Source: Actinomycetes bacterium
Lineage (GTDB): Bacteria; Actinomycetota; Acidimicrobiia; Acidimicrobiales; Palsa-688
Length of the DNA stretch: 20,271 nt
Assembly: GCA_021811865.1 (NCBI GenBank)
Contig: JAKAQB010000064.1
Location: 1-20,271 of the forward strand
Direction of reading: 5' to 3'
Notes under the pieces: model-generated
The model's database searches: none
What the model was told of the DNA's origin: nothing
Seen by the model: the letters and a program-made list of their open reading frames with translations, nothing else
In this document: piece after piece, positions 1 to 7,624 of the stretch
Numbering within the stretch: position 1 is the first letter of the stretch
Layout: each line of letters starts with the position of its first letter
Made by a program: the position numbers and the translations under genes

Positions 1-2
1 CG

Positions 3-107
3 GCCCCGACCCCGACCCCGCCCCCGACCGTGCCGCTCCCCCCGCTCCCCTCGCCCCCGCCGGCGCCCCGCCGGCCTACGGGGCGGTCCACCATGCCGGC
101 GCCGTAG
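3..107 (+). CDS. Possible 3' end of a gene with a proline-rich tail (partial, doubtful)
   Basis: One plus-strand frame is open from the left edge to a TAG at 105-107 and reads as 34 residues rich in Pro and Thr, beginning APTPTPPPTVPLPPLP. This composition resembles the Pro/Thr-rich tails of secreted or wall-associated actinobacterial proteins. If real, it converges on the M20 peptidase gene and overlaps its 3' end by about 30 bases. The same C-rich DNA gives low-complexity peptides in the other frames too (an Arg-Pro repeat, for example), so the frame cannot be confirmed without sequence to the left. Confidence 0.15.
   Translation, partial: APTPTPPPTVPLPPLPSPPPAPRRPTGRSTMPAP
4..69 (-). other. 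Two tandem G-quadruplex-like motifs downstream of the M20 peptidase gene
   Basis: The plus strand carries C-runs at 4-7, 10-13, 16-19 and 21-25, then at 38-43, 47-50, 54-58 and 66-69. On the minus strand, which is the transcribed sense of the neighbouring peptidase gene, these are two sets of four G-runs. The first set has loops of 1-2 nt and the second of 3-7 nt. Both satisfy the usual G-quadruplex pattern. They lie just after the peptidase stop codon, so they would fall in its mRNA 3' end. Whether they fold, or act in transcription termination, is inference. In very GC-rich DNA such runs also arise from simple C/G drift. Confidence 0.4.
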
Positions 108-1248
108 CCATCAGAGCGGCGAAGGCGGCCGTGGCGTCGACCAGCTGGTCGATCGCCACCCACTCGTCGGTGGTGTGCGCCTGGGCGATCTCGCCCGGCC
201 CGCAGACCACCGCTGGGATCCCGGCCTGGTTGCGGACGAAGCGGGCGTCGGTCGTGAAGCTCATGCCGATCGTCGCCGGCTCCGTCCCGGTGACCGAGCG
301 CACAGCGGCCCGCACGTCGCCGGCCCAGGGGTGCGACGCCGGCAGCTCGCTGCCCTCGCCGAACGCGATCTCCTCCAACTCGTAGCGCAGCCCTTCCACC
401 CCGGCCGCTTCCACACGGGCACGGAGCGAGCCCATCGCCGACTCCGGCGACACGCCCGGCAGCACCCGCCGGTCCACGCCGAGCACGCAGGACTCGGCGA
501 CGGTGTTGACGCCGCTGCCGCCCTCGATGGTGCCGACGTTCGCCGACGGCCGGCCGAGCAGCGGGTGCTCCTCGCCGAAGTCGGCGGCGTGCAGCGCGAG
601 CGCCACCCGGGCGGCGTGCTCGATGGCGGACACGGCATCGCCCGGCCGGCTGCCGTGCCCGCCGAGGCCGTGCACGCTGAGCCGGGCCTGCAGCAGGCCG
701 CGCTCGGCTGTGCAGACCGCCATTCCGGTCGGTTCGGGGACCAGGCAGGCGTCGCCGCGGATGAGCCCGGCGTCGAGCAGGGCTCGGGTCCCGAGCGTGC
801 CGCCTGCCTCCTCGTCGGCCACCAGGTGGAACACGACATCCCATCCCGGCACGCCCCCGGAACGGGCCAGGGCGTCGAGGGCGCAGATGGCGGCAGCCAC
901 CCCGCCCTTCATGTCGGCCGTGCCCCGCCCGTACAGCCGCCCGCCGGCGACCCAGGGCCCGAACGGGTCGCCACTCCACTGCTCCCGCCTCACGCCCACG
1001 ACGTCGAGGTGGCCATTGACGATGAGCGTCGGCCTCTCGCCCGGACCGTCGGGGTGGGGGATGGCGGCGACGAGCGAACGCCGCCCTGGGGCAGGCTCGA
1101 CCTCCGTCCACGCCGGCTGCCACGCAGCGAGAGCGTCGCGGGCGACGCCGGCTGCCGCCACCTCGTTGCCGGGCGGGTTGCGGGTGTCCACGGCGACGAG
1201 CGCGGACGTGAGCTCCACCAGGCGGTCGACGTCGACGTGGCTGCGCAC
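76..1248 (-). CDS. M20 family metallopeptidase (ArgE/DapE-type deacylase)
   Basis: Predicted cytosolic di-zinc amidohydrolase of about 390 residues, the usual length for the ArgE/DapE/carboxypeptidase G2-like M20 family. Visible family motifs are NGHLDV (metal His about 80, catalytic-site Asp 82), GRGTADMKGG (bridging Asp about 112), ADEEAGG (general-base Glu about 146 and metal Glu 147) and a C-terminal metal His about 358 in AQAHTTDEW. The frame stays open upstream to 1395, but that part would overlap the divergent meaB-like gene and is low-complexity. I place the start at GTG 1248 (VRSHVDVDRLVELTSALV), where homology to the family begins. A TATGGT hexamer ends 6 nt before this GTG, which fits leaderless transcription. 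The substrate (N-acetylornithine, succinyl-diaminopimelate or another N-acyl amino acid) cannot be told from sequence. There are no biosynthetic neighbours to help. Confidence 0.88.
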   Translation of the reverse strand: MRSHVDVDRLVELTSALVAVDTRNPPGNEVAAAGVARDALAAWQPAWTEVEPAPGRRSLVAAIPHPDGPGERPTLIVNGHLDVVGVRREQWSGDPFGPWVAGGRLYGRGTADMKGGVAAAICALDALARSGGVPGWDVVFHLVADEEAGGTLGTRALLDAGLIRGDACLVPEPTGMAVCTAERGLLQARLSVHGLGGHGSRPGDAVSAIEHAARVALALHAADFGEEHPLLGRPSANVGTIEGGSGVNTVAESCVLGVDRRVLPGVSPESAMGSLRARVEAAGVEGLRYELEEIAFGEGSELPASHPWAGDVRAAVRSVTGTEPATIGMSFTTDARFVRNQAGIPAVVCGPGEIAQAHTTDEWVAIDQLVDATAAFAALMATAPAWWTAP

Positions 1249-1270
1249 GCCCCGACCATACTGAGCAGCC
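1249..1270. promoter_or_regulatory. 22-bp divergent promoter region with overlapping -10-like hexamers
   Basis: Only 22 bp separate the GTG starts of the M20 peptidase (1248, minus) and the MeaB-like GTPase (1271, plus). On the minus strand TATGGT (1255-1260) lies 6 nt before the peptidase GTG, the spacing expected for a leaderless -10 box. On the plus strand CATACT (1257-1262), a weaker -10 match, lies 8 nt before the meaB GTG. There is no room for a Shine-Dalgarno sequence plus untranslated leader in either direction unless transcription begins inside the opposite gene. The two candidate -10 boxes overlap, so the promoters would compete. Confidence 0.45.
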
Positions 1271-2224
1271 GTGCCGGCCACAGACGCGAGCGAGCTGCTG
1301 GACGCCGCCCTTGGGGGGGATAGGCGCGCGCTCGGGCGGCTCCTGTCGTATGTCGAAGGGGGAGGGGGAAAGGCGCAGCGGGTCGCCGCCCTCACGTTCC
1401 CTCTGAGCGCTTCACCCGATCAGGTGGTCGGGCTTACCGGTGCGCCAGGAGCTGGGAAATCGACACTCGCGTCCGGGCTGGTCGTGGAGGCGAGGCGGTC
1501 CGGTCCGGTCGGTGTGCTCGCCGTCGACCCATCGTCGCCTTTCTCCGGAGGAGCGATCCTCGGCGACCGCGTGCGGATGCAGGGCCACGCCGGCGACCCC
1601 GGGGTCTTCATCCGGTCCATCGCCAGCCGGGGCCACCTCGGGGGGCTCGCCCTGGCGGTGCCCGAAGCGGTGCGCACGCTGGTGGCGGCGGGCTTCCCGC
1701 TGGTGCTCGTCGAGACGGTGGGCGTCGGTCAGGTCGAGGTCGCCGTCGCCGGCGCCGCCGACACGACAGTCGTGGTCGTCACCGCTGGATGGGGCGACAG
1801 CGTCCAGGCGGCAAAGGCTGGGCTCCTCGAGGTGGCCGACGTGCTCGTGGTCAACAAGACGGACCGGCCCGGGGCGGAGCAGGCCCGGCGGGACCTGGCG
1901 GCCATGCTCGACCTGGGTCCGGCCCCGGGCGGATGGCGGCCGCCGGTCGTGCTCACCGACGCCACCGCCGGTCGGGGGCTCCCCGAGCTGTGGGCCGCGG
2001 TCCGCGGCCACAGGAGGTGGCTGGCCGGCACGGGGCTCCTCGAGGAGCGCCGGCGGGCGCGGCTTCTCGCCGAGATGGAGGACGTGCTCGTCCGCCGCCT
2101 GGCCGCCGACGCCCGCACCTACCACGAGGGGGCCGTGTGGGAGCGCGTCACGGGCGCCGTGCTCGCCCACCGTCTCGACCCGGCATCGGCGGCCGCCGAG
2201 CTCCTGGCTAGCGTCGCGCCATGA
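1271..2224 (+). CDS. meaB: MeaB/ArgK-type P-loop GTPase (acyl-CoA mutase chaperone)
   Basis: 317-residue G3E-family GTPase. Members load and protect adenosylcobalamin-dependent acyl-CoA mutases such as methylmalonyl-CoA mutase. Motifs in order are the P-loop GAPGAGKST (57-65), the Mg/switch region with VDPSSPFSGGAILGDRVRM (about 85-103), VETVGVGQ (147-154), GWGDSVQAAKAG (about 173-184) and the guanine-specificity NKTD (195-198). The C-terminal helical region ends about residue 315, the usual family length. The GTG start at 1271 begins the conserved helical N-terminus. The stop codon overlaps the enoyl-CoA hydratase start by ATGA, so the two are probably one operon. No mutase large or small subunit is in the window, so the partner must be encoded elsewhere. 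The family is clear; the exact mutase served is not. Confidence 0.9.
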   Translation: MPATDASELLDAALGGDRRALGRLLSYVEGGGGKAQRVAALTFPLSASPDQVVGLTGAPGAGKSTLASGLVVEARRSGPVGVLAVDPSSPFSGGAILGDRVRMQGHAGDPGVFIRSIASRGHLGGLALAVPEAVRTLVAAGFPLVLVETVGVGQVEVAVAGAADTTVVVVTAGWGDSVQAAKAGLLEVADVLVVNKTDRPGAEQARRDLAAMLDLGPAPGGWRPPVVLTDATAGRGLPELWAAVRGHRRWLAGTGLLEERRRARLLAEMEDVLVRRLAADARTYHEGAVWERVTGAVLAHRLDPASAAAELLASVAP

Positions 2225-2997
2225 CCGACGAGTACGTCCACGTCGAGCGCCGCCCTGACGGGGTGGCGCTCGTCACCCTGGACAGGCCCAAGGCGAACGC
2301 CCTGTCCGTCGAGCTGCTGACCCAGCTCGAGGCCGTCTTCGAGGCGCTGGCGGCCGATCTCCCCGGCGCCGTCGTGATCTGGGGCGGGCCGAGGATCTTC
2401 GCCGCCGGCGCCGACATCTCCGGTTTACGTGGGCCGGAGGAGGCGTTCAGCTACGGCCGCCACTTCCGGGCGGCGTTCGACCGTGTCGCCGGCCTTCCCC
2501 GCACGGTCATCGCCGCCGTGAGCGGCTACGCCCTCGGTGGGGGCTGTGAGCTGGCGCTCGCCTGCGACCTGAGGGTGGTGGGCGAGACGGCCACGCTCGG
2601 CCAGCCGGAGGTCCAGCTCGGCATCATCCCCGGCGCCGGCGGGACCCAGCGCCTCAGCCGCCTGGTCGGGCCCGGGCGGGCCAAGGACCTGGTGCTCACC
2701 GGCCGGCACGTCGGCGCCGACGAGGCGTTGCGCATCGGCCTGGCCGAGTACGTCGCCCCTGCCGACGGGGTGCTCGACGCCGCCCTCGATCTGGCGTCCG
2801 CCCAGGCTCGCGGCCCGCTGGTTGCCCAGCAGTACGCCAAGTTGGCCATCGACCGGGGCCTCGACGGCACGCTCGGCGACGGTCTGGAGATCGAGGCGGA
2901 GCTGTTCGTCGAGGTGTTCAGGACCGACGACGCCAGCGACGGGGTGCGCTCGTTCCTGGAGCAGGGGCCGGGCAAGGCGACGTTCCGGGGCCGCTGA
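2221..2997 (+). CDS. Enoyl-CoA hydratase/isomerase family protein
   Basis: 258-residue crotonase-fold protein of typical length. It is predicted to hydrate trans-2-enoyl-CoA to 3-hydroxyacyl-CoA in the cytosol. Visible motifs are the oxyanion-hole segment FAAGADISGL (about 60-69), the second loop ALGGGCELALACDLR with the first catalytic Glu at 110, and GQPEVQLGIIPGAGGTQRL with the second Glu at 130. Having both acidic residues favours true hydratase activity over the isomerase or hydrolase members. The ATG overlaps the upstream GTPase stop by 4 bases and has no good Shine-Dalgarno of its own, which suggests translational coupling. Pairing with a mutase chaperone points to branched-chain or odd-chain acyl-CoA breakdown (propionyl or methylmalonyl route), but that is inference. 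Confidence 0.9.
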   Translation: MTDEYVHVERRPDGVALVTLDRPKANALSVELLTQLEAVFEALAADLPGAVVIWGGPRIFAAGADISGLRGPEEAFSYGRHFRAAFDRVAGLPRTVIAAVSGYALGGGCELALACDLRVVGETATLGQPEVQLGIIPGAGGTQRLSRLVGPGRAKDLVLTGRHVGADEALRIGLAEYVAPADGVLDAALDLASAQARGPLVAQQYAKLAIDRGLDGTLGDGLEIEAELFVEVFRTDDASDGVRSFLEQGPGKATFRGR

Positions 2998-3006
2998 GAG
3001 GCTCGG

Positions 3007-3036
3007 GTTCTAGGCCGTTCTAGGCCGTTCTAGGCC
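3007..3036. repeat. Three perfect tandem copies of a 10-bp unit
   Basis: GTTCTAGGCC occurs three times head to tail at 3007-3016, 3017-3026 and 3027-3036. The array fills the 32-bp gap between the converging enoyl-CoA hydratase and glgP genes, and its third copy supplies the glgP stop codon. A 10-bp period is close to one helical turn, so the copies present the same face of the DNA. On the minus strand the array places TAG in one frame and CTA or AGA in the others. Replication slippage or a protein-binding array are both possible. It is too short and lacks the dyad needed for an ordinary hairpin terminator. Confidence 0.85.
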
Positions 3037-5588
3037 CACGTGACGCACCCGAGCTCCATCGGGTCGCAGAGCTCGGCGTGGGAGGGGATGATCCGGACCG
3101 TGTAGCCGTGGCGCCCAGCACGCTCGCAGGTGAACGAGCCGCGGTACCGCCAGACGCCGTCCTCCCCCCGCTCCTCCTCCTCTCCTTCGTCTCCGCCGTC
3201 GAGGTGCATCTCGGCGATGCCGCTGTCGACCAACTCGTCGCCGGCCGCCACCGGGCCATGGATGAGCTGGACGGCGACGTCGCCGGGGCAGAGGTCCCCG
3301 AGCCACACCTCGACGCTCACCTCACGGCTGGCGCCGAGGTCCACCGGTCCGGCCACCGACTCACCGTCGACGCGCACGACGGCGACCTGCGGCCAGGCGG
3401 CCACGACGCGCTGCCTCCAGCCCGCCAGGTGGCGGGCCGCGGCGTGACCTTTGCGAGACAGCCGCTCTGCTCGGGTCGCCGTCGGCTCGTACATCGCCTC
3501 GACGTAGTCGCGGACCATGCGGGAGGCGAGCACCTCCGGGCCGAGGGACCGGAGGCTGCCCTTCACCCGGCGGATCCACTCGCGCGGCACCCGGCCCCCC
3601 GAGCGGTCGTAGAACAGCGGCACGACCTGGCGTTCGAGGATCTCGAACAGGTTCTCGGCTTCGATCTCGTCGCGGCGCTCGATGTCCTCGTACGACTCGG
3701 CGGAGGGGATCGCCCAGCCGTTGTCGCCGTCGAACATCTCGTCCCACCAGCCGTCGAGCGTCGAGCAGTTGAGAGCGCCGTTGAGCGCCGCCTTCATGCC
3801 GCTGGTGCCGCTTGCCTCCATCGGGCGGCGTGGTGTGTTCATCCACACGTCGCTGCCCTGGTACAGGGTCCGCGCGACGGAGATGTCGTAGTCCTCGACG
3901 AAGGTGATGCGGTGCCGGACGGCCGGATCGGCCGAAAAGCGGGCGATCTGGGAGATCATCTCCTTGCCCACCTCGTCCGCCGGATGGGCCTTCCCGGCAA
4001 ACACGAGCTGCAAAGGGCGCTGCTCGTCGAGGAGCAGGGCGCGGAGGCGGTCGGGTCGGGAGAGGAGGAGGGTGGCCCGCTTGTAGCTCGCGAAGCGGCG
4101 CGCGAAGCCCACTACGAGGTAGCGGGGATCGAGGACGTCGTCGGTCCAGGCGGCGTCGACGCTCGGAACCCCCGCCGCCAGCAGCGATCGCCTGAGGCGG
4201 GCTCGGACGAAGGTGACGAGCGCCTCCCGGCCCTGCTCCCGGACGCGCCACAACTCGTCGTCGCGGGCGTCGTCGATGCGGGCCCATTCGGCGGGGCCCG
4301 CTTCGTCCCATGCCGGCGACACGTACCTCGTGAGCAGGTCGTCCATCTCCGGGGACACCCACGTGCGCCCGTGCACCCCGTTGGTGACCGACAGGATCGG
4401 CACCTCGTCCACCGCTACGGTGGGCCACAGCGGCTGGAACATCTGGCGACTGGTGCGGCCGTGGAGCTTGGCCACGCCGTTGGACCGGCCCGCCAGCCGC
4501 AGGCCCATCACCGCCATGTTGAATGGGGTGTCGGGCGGGTCGTCGGCGAAGTGGCCGAGGGCCATCAGGTCGTCCATGGTGACGCCGACCTCGTCCGCCC
4601 ACCCGGAGAAGTACCGCTCCATCAGCTCGCGCGGGAAGCGGTCGATGCCGGCCGGCACCGGCGTGTGAGTGGTGAAGATCGTCGCTGATCGCACCGCCTC
4701 GATGGCCTCGGGGAGGCTGAGCTTCTCGTCGCGCGCCAGCAGCCTGATGCGCTCCAGCCCGAGGAACCCGGCATGTCCCTCGTTGGTGTGGAACACCTGG
4801 GCCTGGACCCCGAGCGCCTGCAGGGCCCGGACGCCACCGACGCCGAGGAGGATCTCCTGGCGCAGGCGGTGCTCGACGCCGCCGCCGTAGAGCCGGTCGG
4901 TCACCTCCCGCAGGTGTGTGGGGTTGGCCTCGACGTCGGCGTCGAGCAGGTAGAGCTGCACCCGGCCCACCTCGGCCAGCCACACCTGGGCCACGAGTTG
5001 CTCGCCGCCCAGATCGACCCGGACGTGCACGTCCTCGACGGGGCGGAGGGCCATGGCGTGGGGGTCGAGCACCGGGTAGCGCTCGTCCTGCCAACCCTCG
5101 GCGTTGAGGTACTGGCGGAAGTAGCCCATGCGGTACAGCAGGCCGACGCCGGTGAGCGGCACGCCGAGGTTGCTTGCCGCCTTCAGGTGGTCGCCGGCGA
5201 GCACCCCCAGGCCCCCGGAGTACTGGGGCAGCGCCTCGGCTATGCCGAACTCGGGTGAGAAGTAGGCGACGGAGCGCAGCGGGCTGTCCGAGCGGGCCTG
5301 GAACCACCGGGCCACCGTCGAGGAGCGGGCCAGCTTCTCATGGAGCTCGCCGAGCACGACCATGAAGGCCGGGTCGGCGGACAGCTTCTCGAGCCTGCGC
5401 TGGTCTACGAGGCCCAGGAGGCGTACCGGGTCGTGGAAGCTCGACTCCCAGATCTGGGGGTCGACCCACCGGAACAGGTCCCTGGTCCGGGTGTCCCACG
5501 ACCAGCGAAGGTTGAACGCCAGCTCACGGAGCGGGGAGAGCGCCTCGGGGAGCCGGGCGCGGACGGTGAAGCTGCGGATGGCCCTCAC
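3030..5588 (-). CDS. glgP: Alpha-glucan (glycogen/maltodextrin) phosphorylase
   Basis: About 852 residues from GTG 5588, a usual length for the actinobacterial branch of GT35 phosphorylases. It releases glucose-1-phosphate from the non-reducing ends of alpha-1,4-glucan in the cytosol using pyridoxal phosphate. The N-terminus (VRAIRSFTVRARLPEALSPL, then NLRWSW) matches the DUF3417 cap of this subfamily and supports the GTG over the ATG at 5627. The PLP-lysine segment EASGTSGMKAALNGAL puts the cofactor Lys near residue 599. YSGGLGVLAGDHLKAASNLG is the conserved N-domain glycine-rich segment. The C-terminus has an acidic insertion, about residues 796-810, rich in Asp and Glu. The gene diverges from the glgE operon over 59 bp. 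A TACCGT hexamer ends 7 nt before the GTG, compatible with leaderless transcription. Confidence 0.93.
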   Translation of the reverse strand: MRAIRSFTVRARLPEALSPLRELAFNLRWSWDTRTRDLFRWVDPQIWESSFHDPVRLLGLVDQRRLEKLSADPAFMVVLGELHEKLARSSTVARWFQARSDSPLRSVAYFSPEFGIAEALPQYSGGLGVLAGDHLKAASNLGVPLTGVGLLYRMGYFRQYLNAEGWQDERYPVLDPHAMALRPVEDVHVRVDLGGEQLVAQVWLAEVGRVQLYLLDADVEANPTHLREVTDRLYGGGVEHRLRQEILLGVGGVRALQALGVQAQVFHTNEGHAGFLGLERIRLLARDEKLSLPEAIEAVRSATIFTTHTPVPAGIDRFPRELMERYFSGWADEVGVTMDDLMALGHFADDPPDTPFNMAVMGLRLAGRSNGVAKLHGRTSRQMFQPLWPTVAVDEVPILSVTNGVHGRTWVSPEMDDLLTRYVSPAWDEAGPAEWARIDDARDDELWRVREQGREALVTFVRARLRRSLLAAGVPSVDAAWTDDVLDPRYLVVGFARRFASYKRATLLLSRPDRLRALLLDEQRPLQLVFAGKAHPADEVGKEMISQIARFSADPAVRHRITFVEDYDISVARTLYQGSDVWMNTPRRPMEASGTSGMKAALNGALNCSTLDGWWDEMFDGDNGWAIPSAESYEDIERRDEIEAENLFEILERQVVPLFYDRSGGRVPREWIRRVKGSLRSLGPEVLASRMVRDYVEAMYEPTATRAERLSRKGHAAARHLAGWRQRVVAAWPQVAVVRVDGESVAGPVDLGASREVSVEVWLGDLCPGDVAVQLIHGPVAAGDELVDSGIAEMHLDGGDEGEEEERGEDGVWRYRGSFTCERAGRHGYTVRIIPSHAELCDPMELGCVTWA

Positions 5589-5647
5589 CGGTGCCACGGT
5601 ACCTGCGGCGGGGGGCCCGTCCCTCATCGGCCGGACGTTCTAGCTTG
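5589..5647. promoter_or_regulatory. Divergent glgP/glgE promoter region
   Basis: These 59 bp separate the chosen glgP GTG (5588, minus) from the glgE ATG (5648, plus). On the minus strand TACCGT (5596-5601) sits 7 nt before the glgP GTG. On the plus strand TAGCTT (5641-5646) sits 7 nt before an in-frame GTG at 5654 and 1 nt before ATG 5648. Both fit TANNNT. I see no convincing -35 boxes. The plus-strand 8-mer CGTTCTAG at 5636-5643 also occurs twice in the tandem repeat after glgP, which may be chance. Control of synthesis and breakdown from one compact region is inference. Confidence 0.45.
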
Positions 5648-7624
5648 ATGCCGGTGACGGGACGCATCGTGATCGACGACATCCGCCCCCGAGCGTCCGA
5701 GCCGGGCTTCTCAGCCAAGGCCGTCGTCGGTGAGGCGATCCCGGTCAGGGCCGTGATCTTCAAGGACGGCCATGACGTGCTCGCCGCCCGGGTGCAGCTC
5801 TACGCCGAGGGCCGCAGCACCCCCGAGTCGGTCGCGGTCCTGACCGCGGCCGCCAGCAACCTGTGGACCGGGACGATCGTGGCCGGCAGGGTCGGCCGCC
5901 ACCAGCTGGTCGTGCAGGCGTGGACCGACCGCTACGGGAGCTGGAAGGAGCGGGTGCTGGCCAGGCTCGACGCCGGCGAGGACGTGTCGGTCGAGGTGGC
6001 CGAGGGCATCGAGCTGCTGGAACGCTCTGCCCGCGACCCCGCCGGCCGCCCTCGTCCCGAGGTCCAACAGGCCGCCGCCGCCCTCGCCGACGCGACCCTC
6101 GACCCCGTCGAGCGGCTCCGTCCCGCCCTGACCCGTCAGGTGGCCGACGCCCTCGCCGGCCCCGACGGTGCCCATGACCTGACCGTCGCCCCGCCCAAGC
6201 CGCTCTGGGTGGACCGAGAGCGCGCCCTGGTCGGGGCCTGGTACGAGCTGTTCCCCCGCTCCTACGGCGGCTTCAAGGGCACCGAGGAACGGGTGGCGCA
6301 GATCGCCCAGCTCGCCTTCGACGTGGTCTACCTGCCGCCGATCCACCCGATCGGCGTGACACACCGCAAGGGACGTGACAACACCGTCGCCGCCGGCCCC
6401 GACGACCCCGGCAGCCCCTGGGCGATCGGCGGGGCGGACGGGGGCCACACCGCCATCGATGCCGGCCTCGGCTCGCTCGAGGACTTCGTGCACCTTCGCG
6501 AGACCGTTGAGGCCAACGGCATGGAGCTGGCTCTCGACTACGCACTGCAGTGCTCGCCGGACCACCCCTGGGTGCACGAGCACCCGGAGTGGTTCCACCA
6601 TCGACCGGACGGCTCGATCGCCTACGCCGAGAACCCGCCCAAGACGTACCAGGACGTCTACCCGCTCAACTTCTGGCCAGCACGCGACGAGGACCGCGTC
6701 GCGCTCTGGCAGGCGTGCCGCGACATCCTCGAGCACTGGATCGGCCTCGGGGTGCGGCTCTACCGGGTGGACAACCCGCACACCAAGCCCATCGCCTTCT
6801 GGGAGTGGCTGATCCCGTCCGTCCAGTCCCGCCACCCCGACGTGGTCTTGCTCGCCGAGGCGTTCACCCAGCCGCGGGTGATGGAGAAGCTCGCCGAGGT
6901 CGGCTTCTCGCAGAGCTACACCTACTTCGCGTGGCGAACCGAGCGCGACGGCGAGGAGGGCCTGTGGGCGTACATGGAGGAGCTGACCGAGGGAAGGGCG
7001 GCGGACTTCTTCCGCCCCAACTTCTGGCCCAACACGCCAGACATACTGTCCGGCCCGCTGCGCAACGGGCCGCCGGCGGCGTTCGCCCTGCGCTACCTGC
7101 TCGCAGCCACGCTGTCACCTTCGTACGGCGTCTACAGCGGCTACGAGCTGTACGAGAACGAGCCGGCGTCGGAGACCAACGAGGAGTACCGCCACTCCGA
7201 GAAGTACGAGATCCGTCACCGGGACTTCGACCGGCCCGGGACCCTTGCCCCTCTCATGGCCTCGGTCAACCGGATCCGCCGCAGCCACCCGGCCCTGCAG
7301 CGGCTGCGCAACCTGCACCTGCTGCCCACCGACAACCCCGAGGTCTTCGCCTACGCGAAGGTCAGTGACGACGGCACCGACGCGCTGCTCGTGGCGGTCA
7401 CCCTCGACCCGTTGGGCGTGCAGGAGTCGATGGTCCACCTGGATCTCGACGCCCTCGGCCTCCCTGGTGACCGCCCCTTCCCGGTCGTCGACCTCCTGTC
7501 GGGGGAGCGCTTCGTCTGGTCCGGCCCGGCGGCGTTCGTGCGGTTGGAGCCGTGGTGGAGGGTGGGGCACATCTTCGACCTGCGCTCCGAGGCGCCCAAC
7601 CGGCCGCCGGCCACGGACCCGTGA
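5648..7624 (+). CDS. glgE: Alpha-1,4-glucan:maltose-1-phosphate maltosyltransferase GlgE
   Basis: 658-residue GH13_3 enzyme that transfers maltosyl units from alpha-maltose-1-phosphate to the non-reducing end of alpha-1,4-glucans in the cytosol. The N-terminal domain ([10 protein letters not shown], then [21 protein letters not shown]) is the GlgE-specific beta domain. The catalytic barrel has [34 protein letters not shown], the nucleophile Asp about 375 in [10 protein letters not shown] and the acid/base Glu about 404 in [12 protein letters not shown]. The 29-residue spacing equals that of D394/E423 in the Streptomyces coelicolor enzyme. ATG 5648 is the reported start, but GTG 5654 two codons later is nearly as good and fits a leaderless -10 box. 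It is the first gene of glgE-treS-mak-glgB, and its stop overlaps the treS GTG (GTGA). Confidence 0.95.
   Translation: MPVTGRIVIDDIRPRASEPGFSAKAVVGEAIPVRAVIFKDGHDVLAARVQLYAEGRSTPESVAVLTAAASNLWTGTIVAGRVGRHQLVVQAWTDRYGSWKERVLARLDAGEDVSVEVAEGIELLERSARDPAGRPRPEVQQAAAALADATLDPVERLRPALTRQVADALAGPDGAHDLTVAPPKPLWVDRERALVGAWYELFPRSYGGFKGTEERVAQIAQLAFDVVYLPPIHPIGVTHRKGRDNTVAAGPDDPGSPWAIGGADGGHTAIDAGLGSLEDFVHLRETVEANGMELALDYALQCSPDHPWVHEHPEWFHHRPDGSIAYAENPPKTYQDVYPLNFWPARDEDRVALWQACRDILEHWIGLGVRLYRVDNPHTKPIAFWEWLIPSVQSRHPDVVLLAEAFTQPRVMEKLAEVGFSQSYTYFAWRTERDGEEGLWAYMEELTEGRAADFFRPNFWPNTPDILSGPLRNGPPAAFALRYLLAATLSPSYGVYSGYELYENEPASETNEEYRHSEKYEIRHRDFDRPGTLAPLMASVNRIRRSHPALQRLRNLHLLPTDNPEVFAYAKVSDDGTDALLVAVTLDPLGVQESMVHLDLDALGLPGDRPFPVVDLLSGERFVWSGPAAFVRLEPWWRVGHIFDLRSEAPNRPPATDP

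Noticed and set aside
1249..1395. N-terminal extension of the M20 peptidase to an ATG at 1395
   Set aside because: The extra 49 residues are low-complexity Ser/Arg/Ala and would overlap the divergent MeaB-like gene. Family homology begins at GTG 1248.
3078..4688. 536-codon plus-strand frame inside glgP
   Set aside because: It is antisense to the phosphorylase, whose conserved PLP and glucan-binding segments leave no doubt about the coding strand.
5589..5627. ATG at 5627 as the glgP start
   Set aside because: The 13 added residues have no counterpart in the family, whose proteins begin close to the (M/V)xAIRxFTVR segment at 5588.
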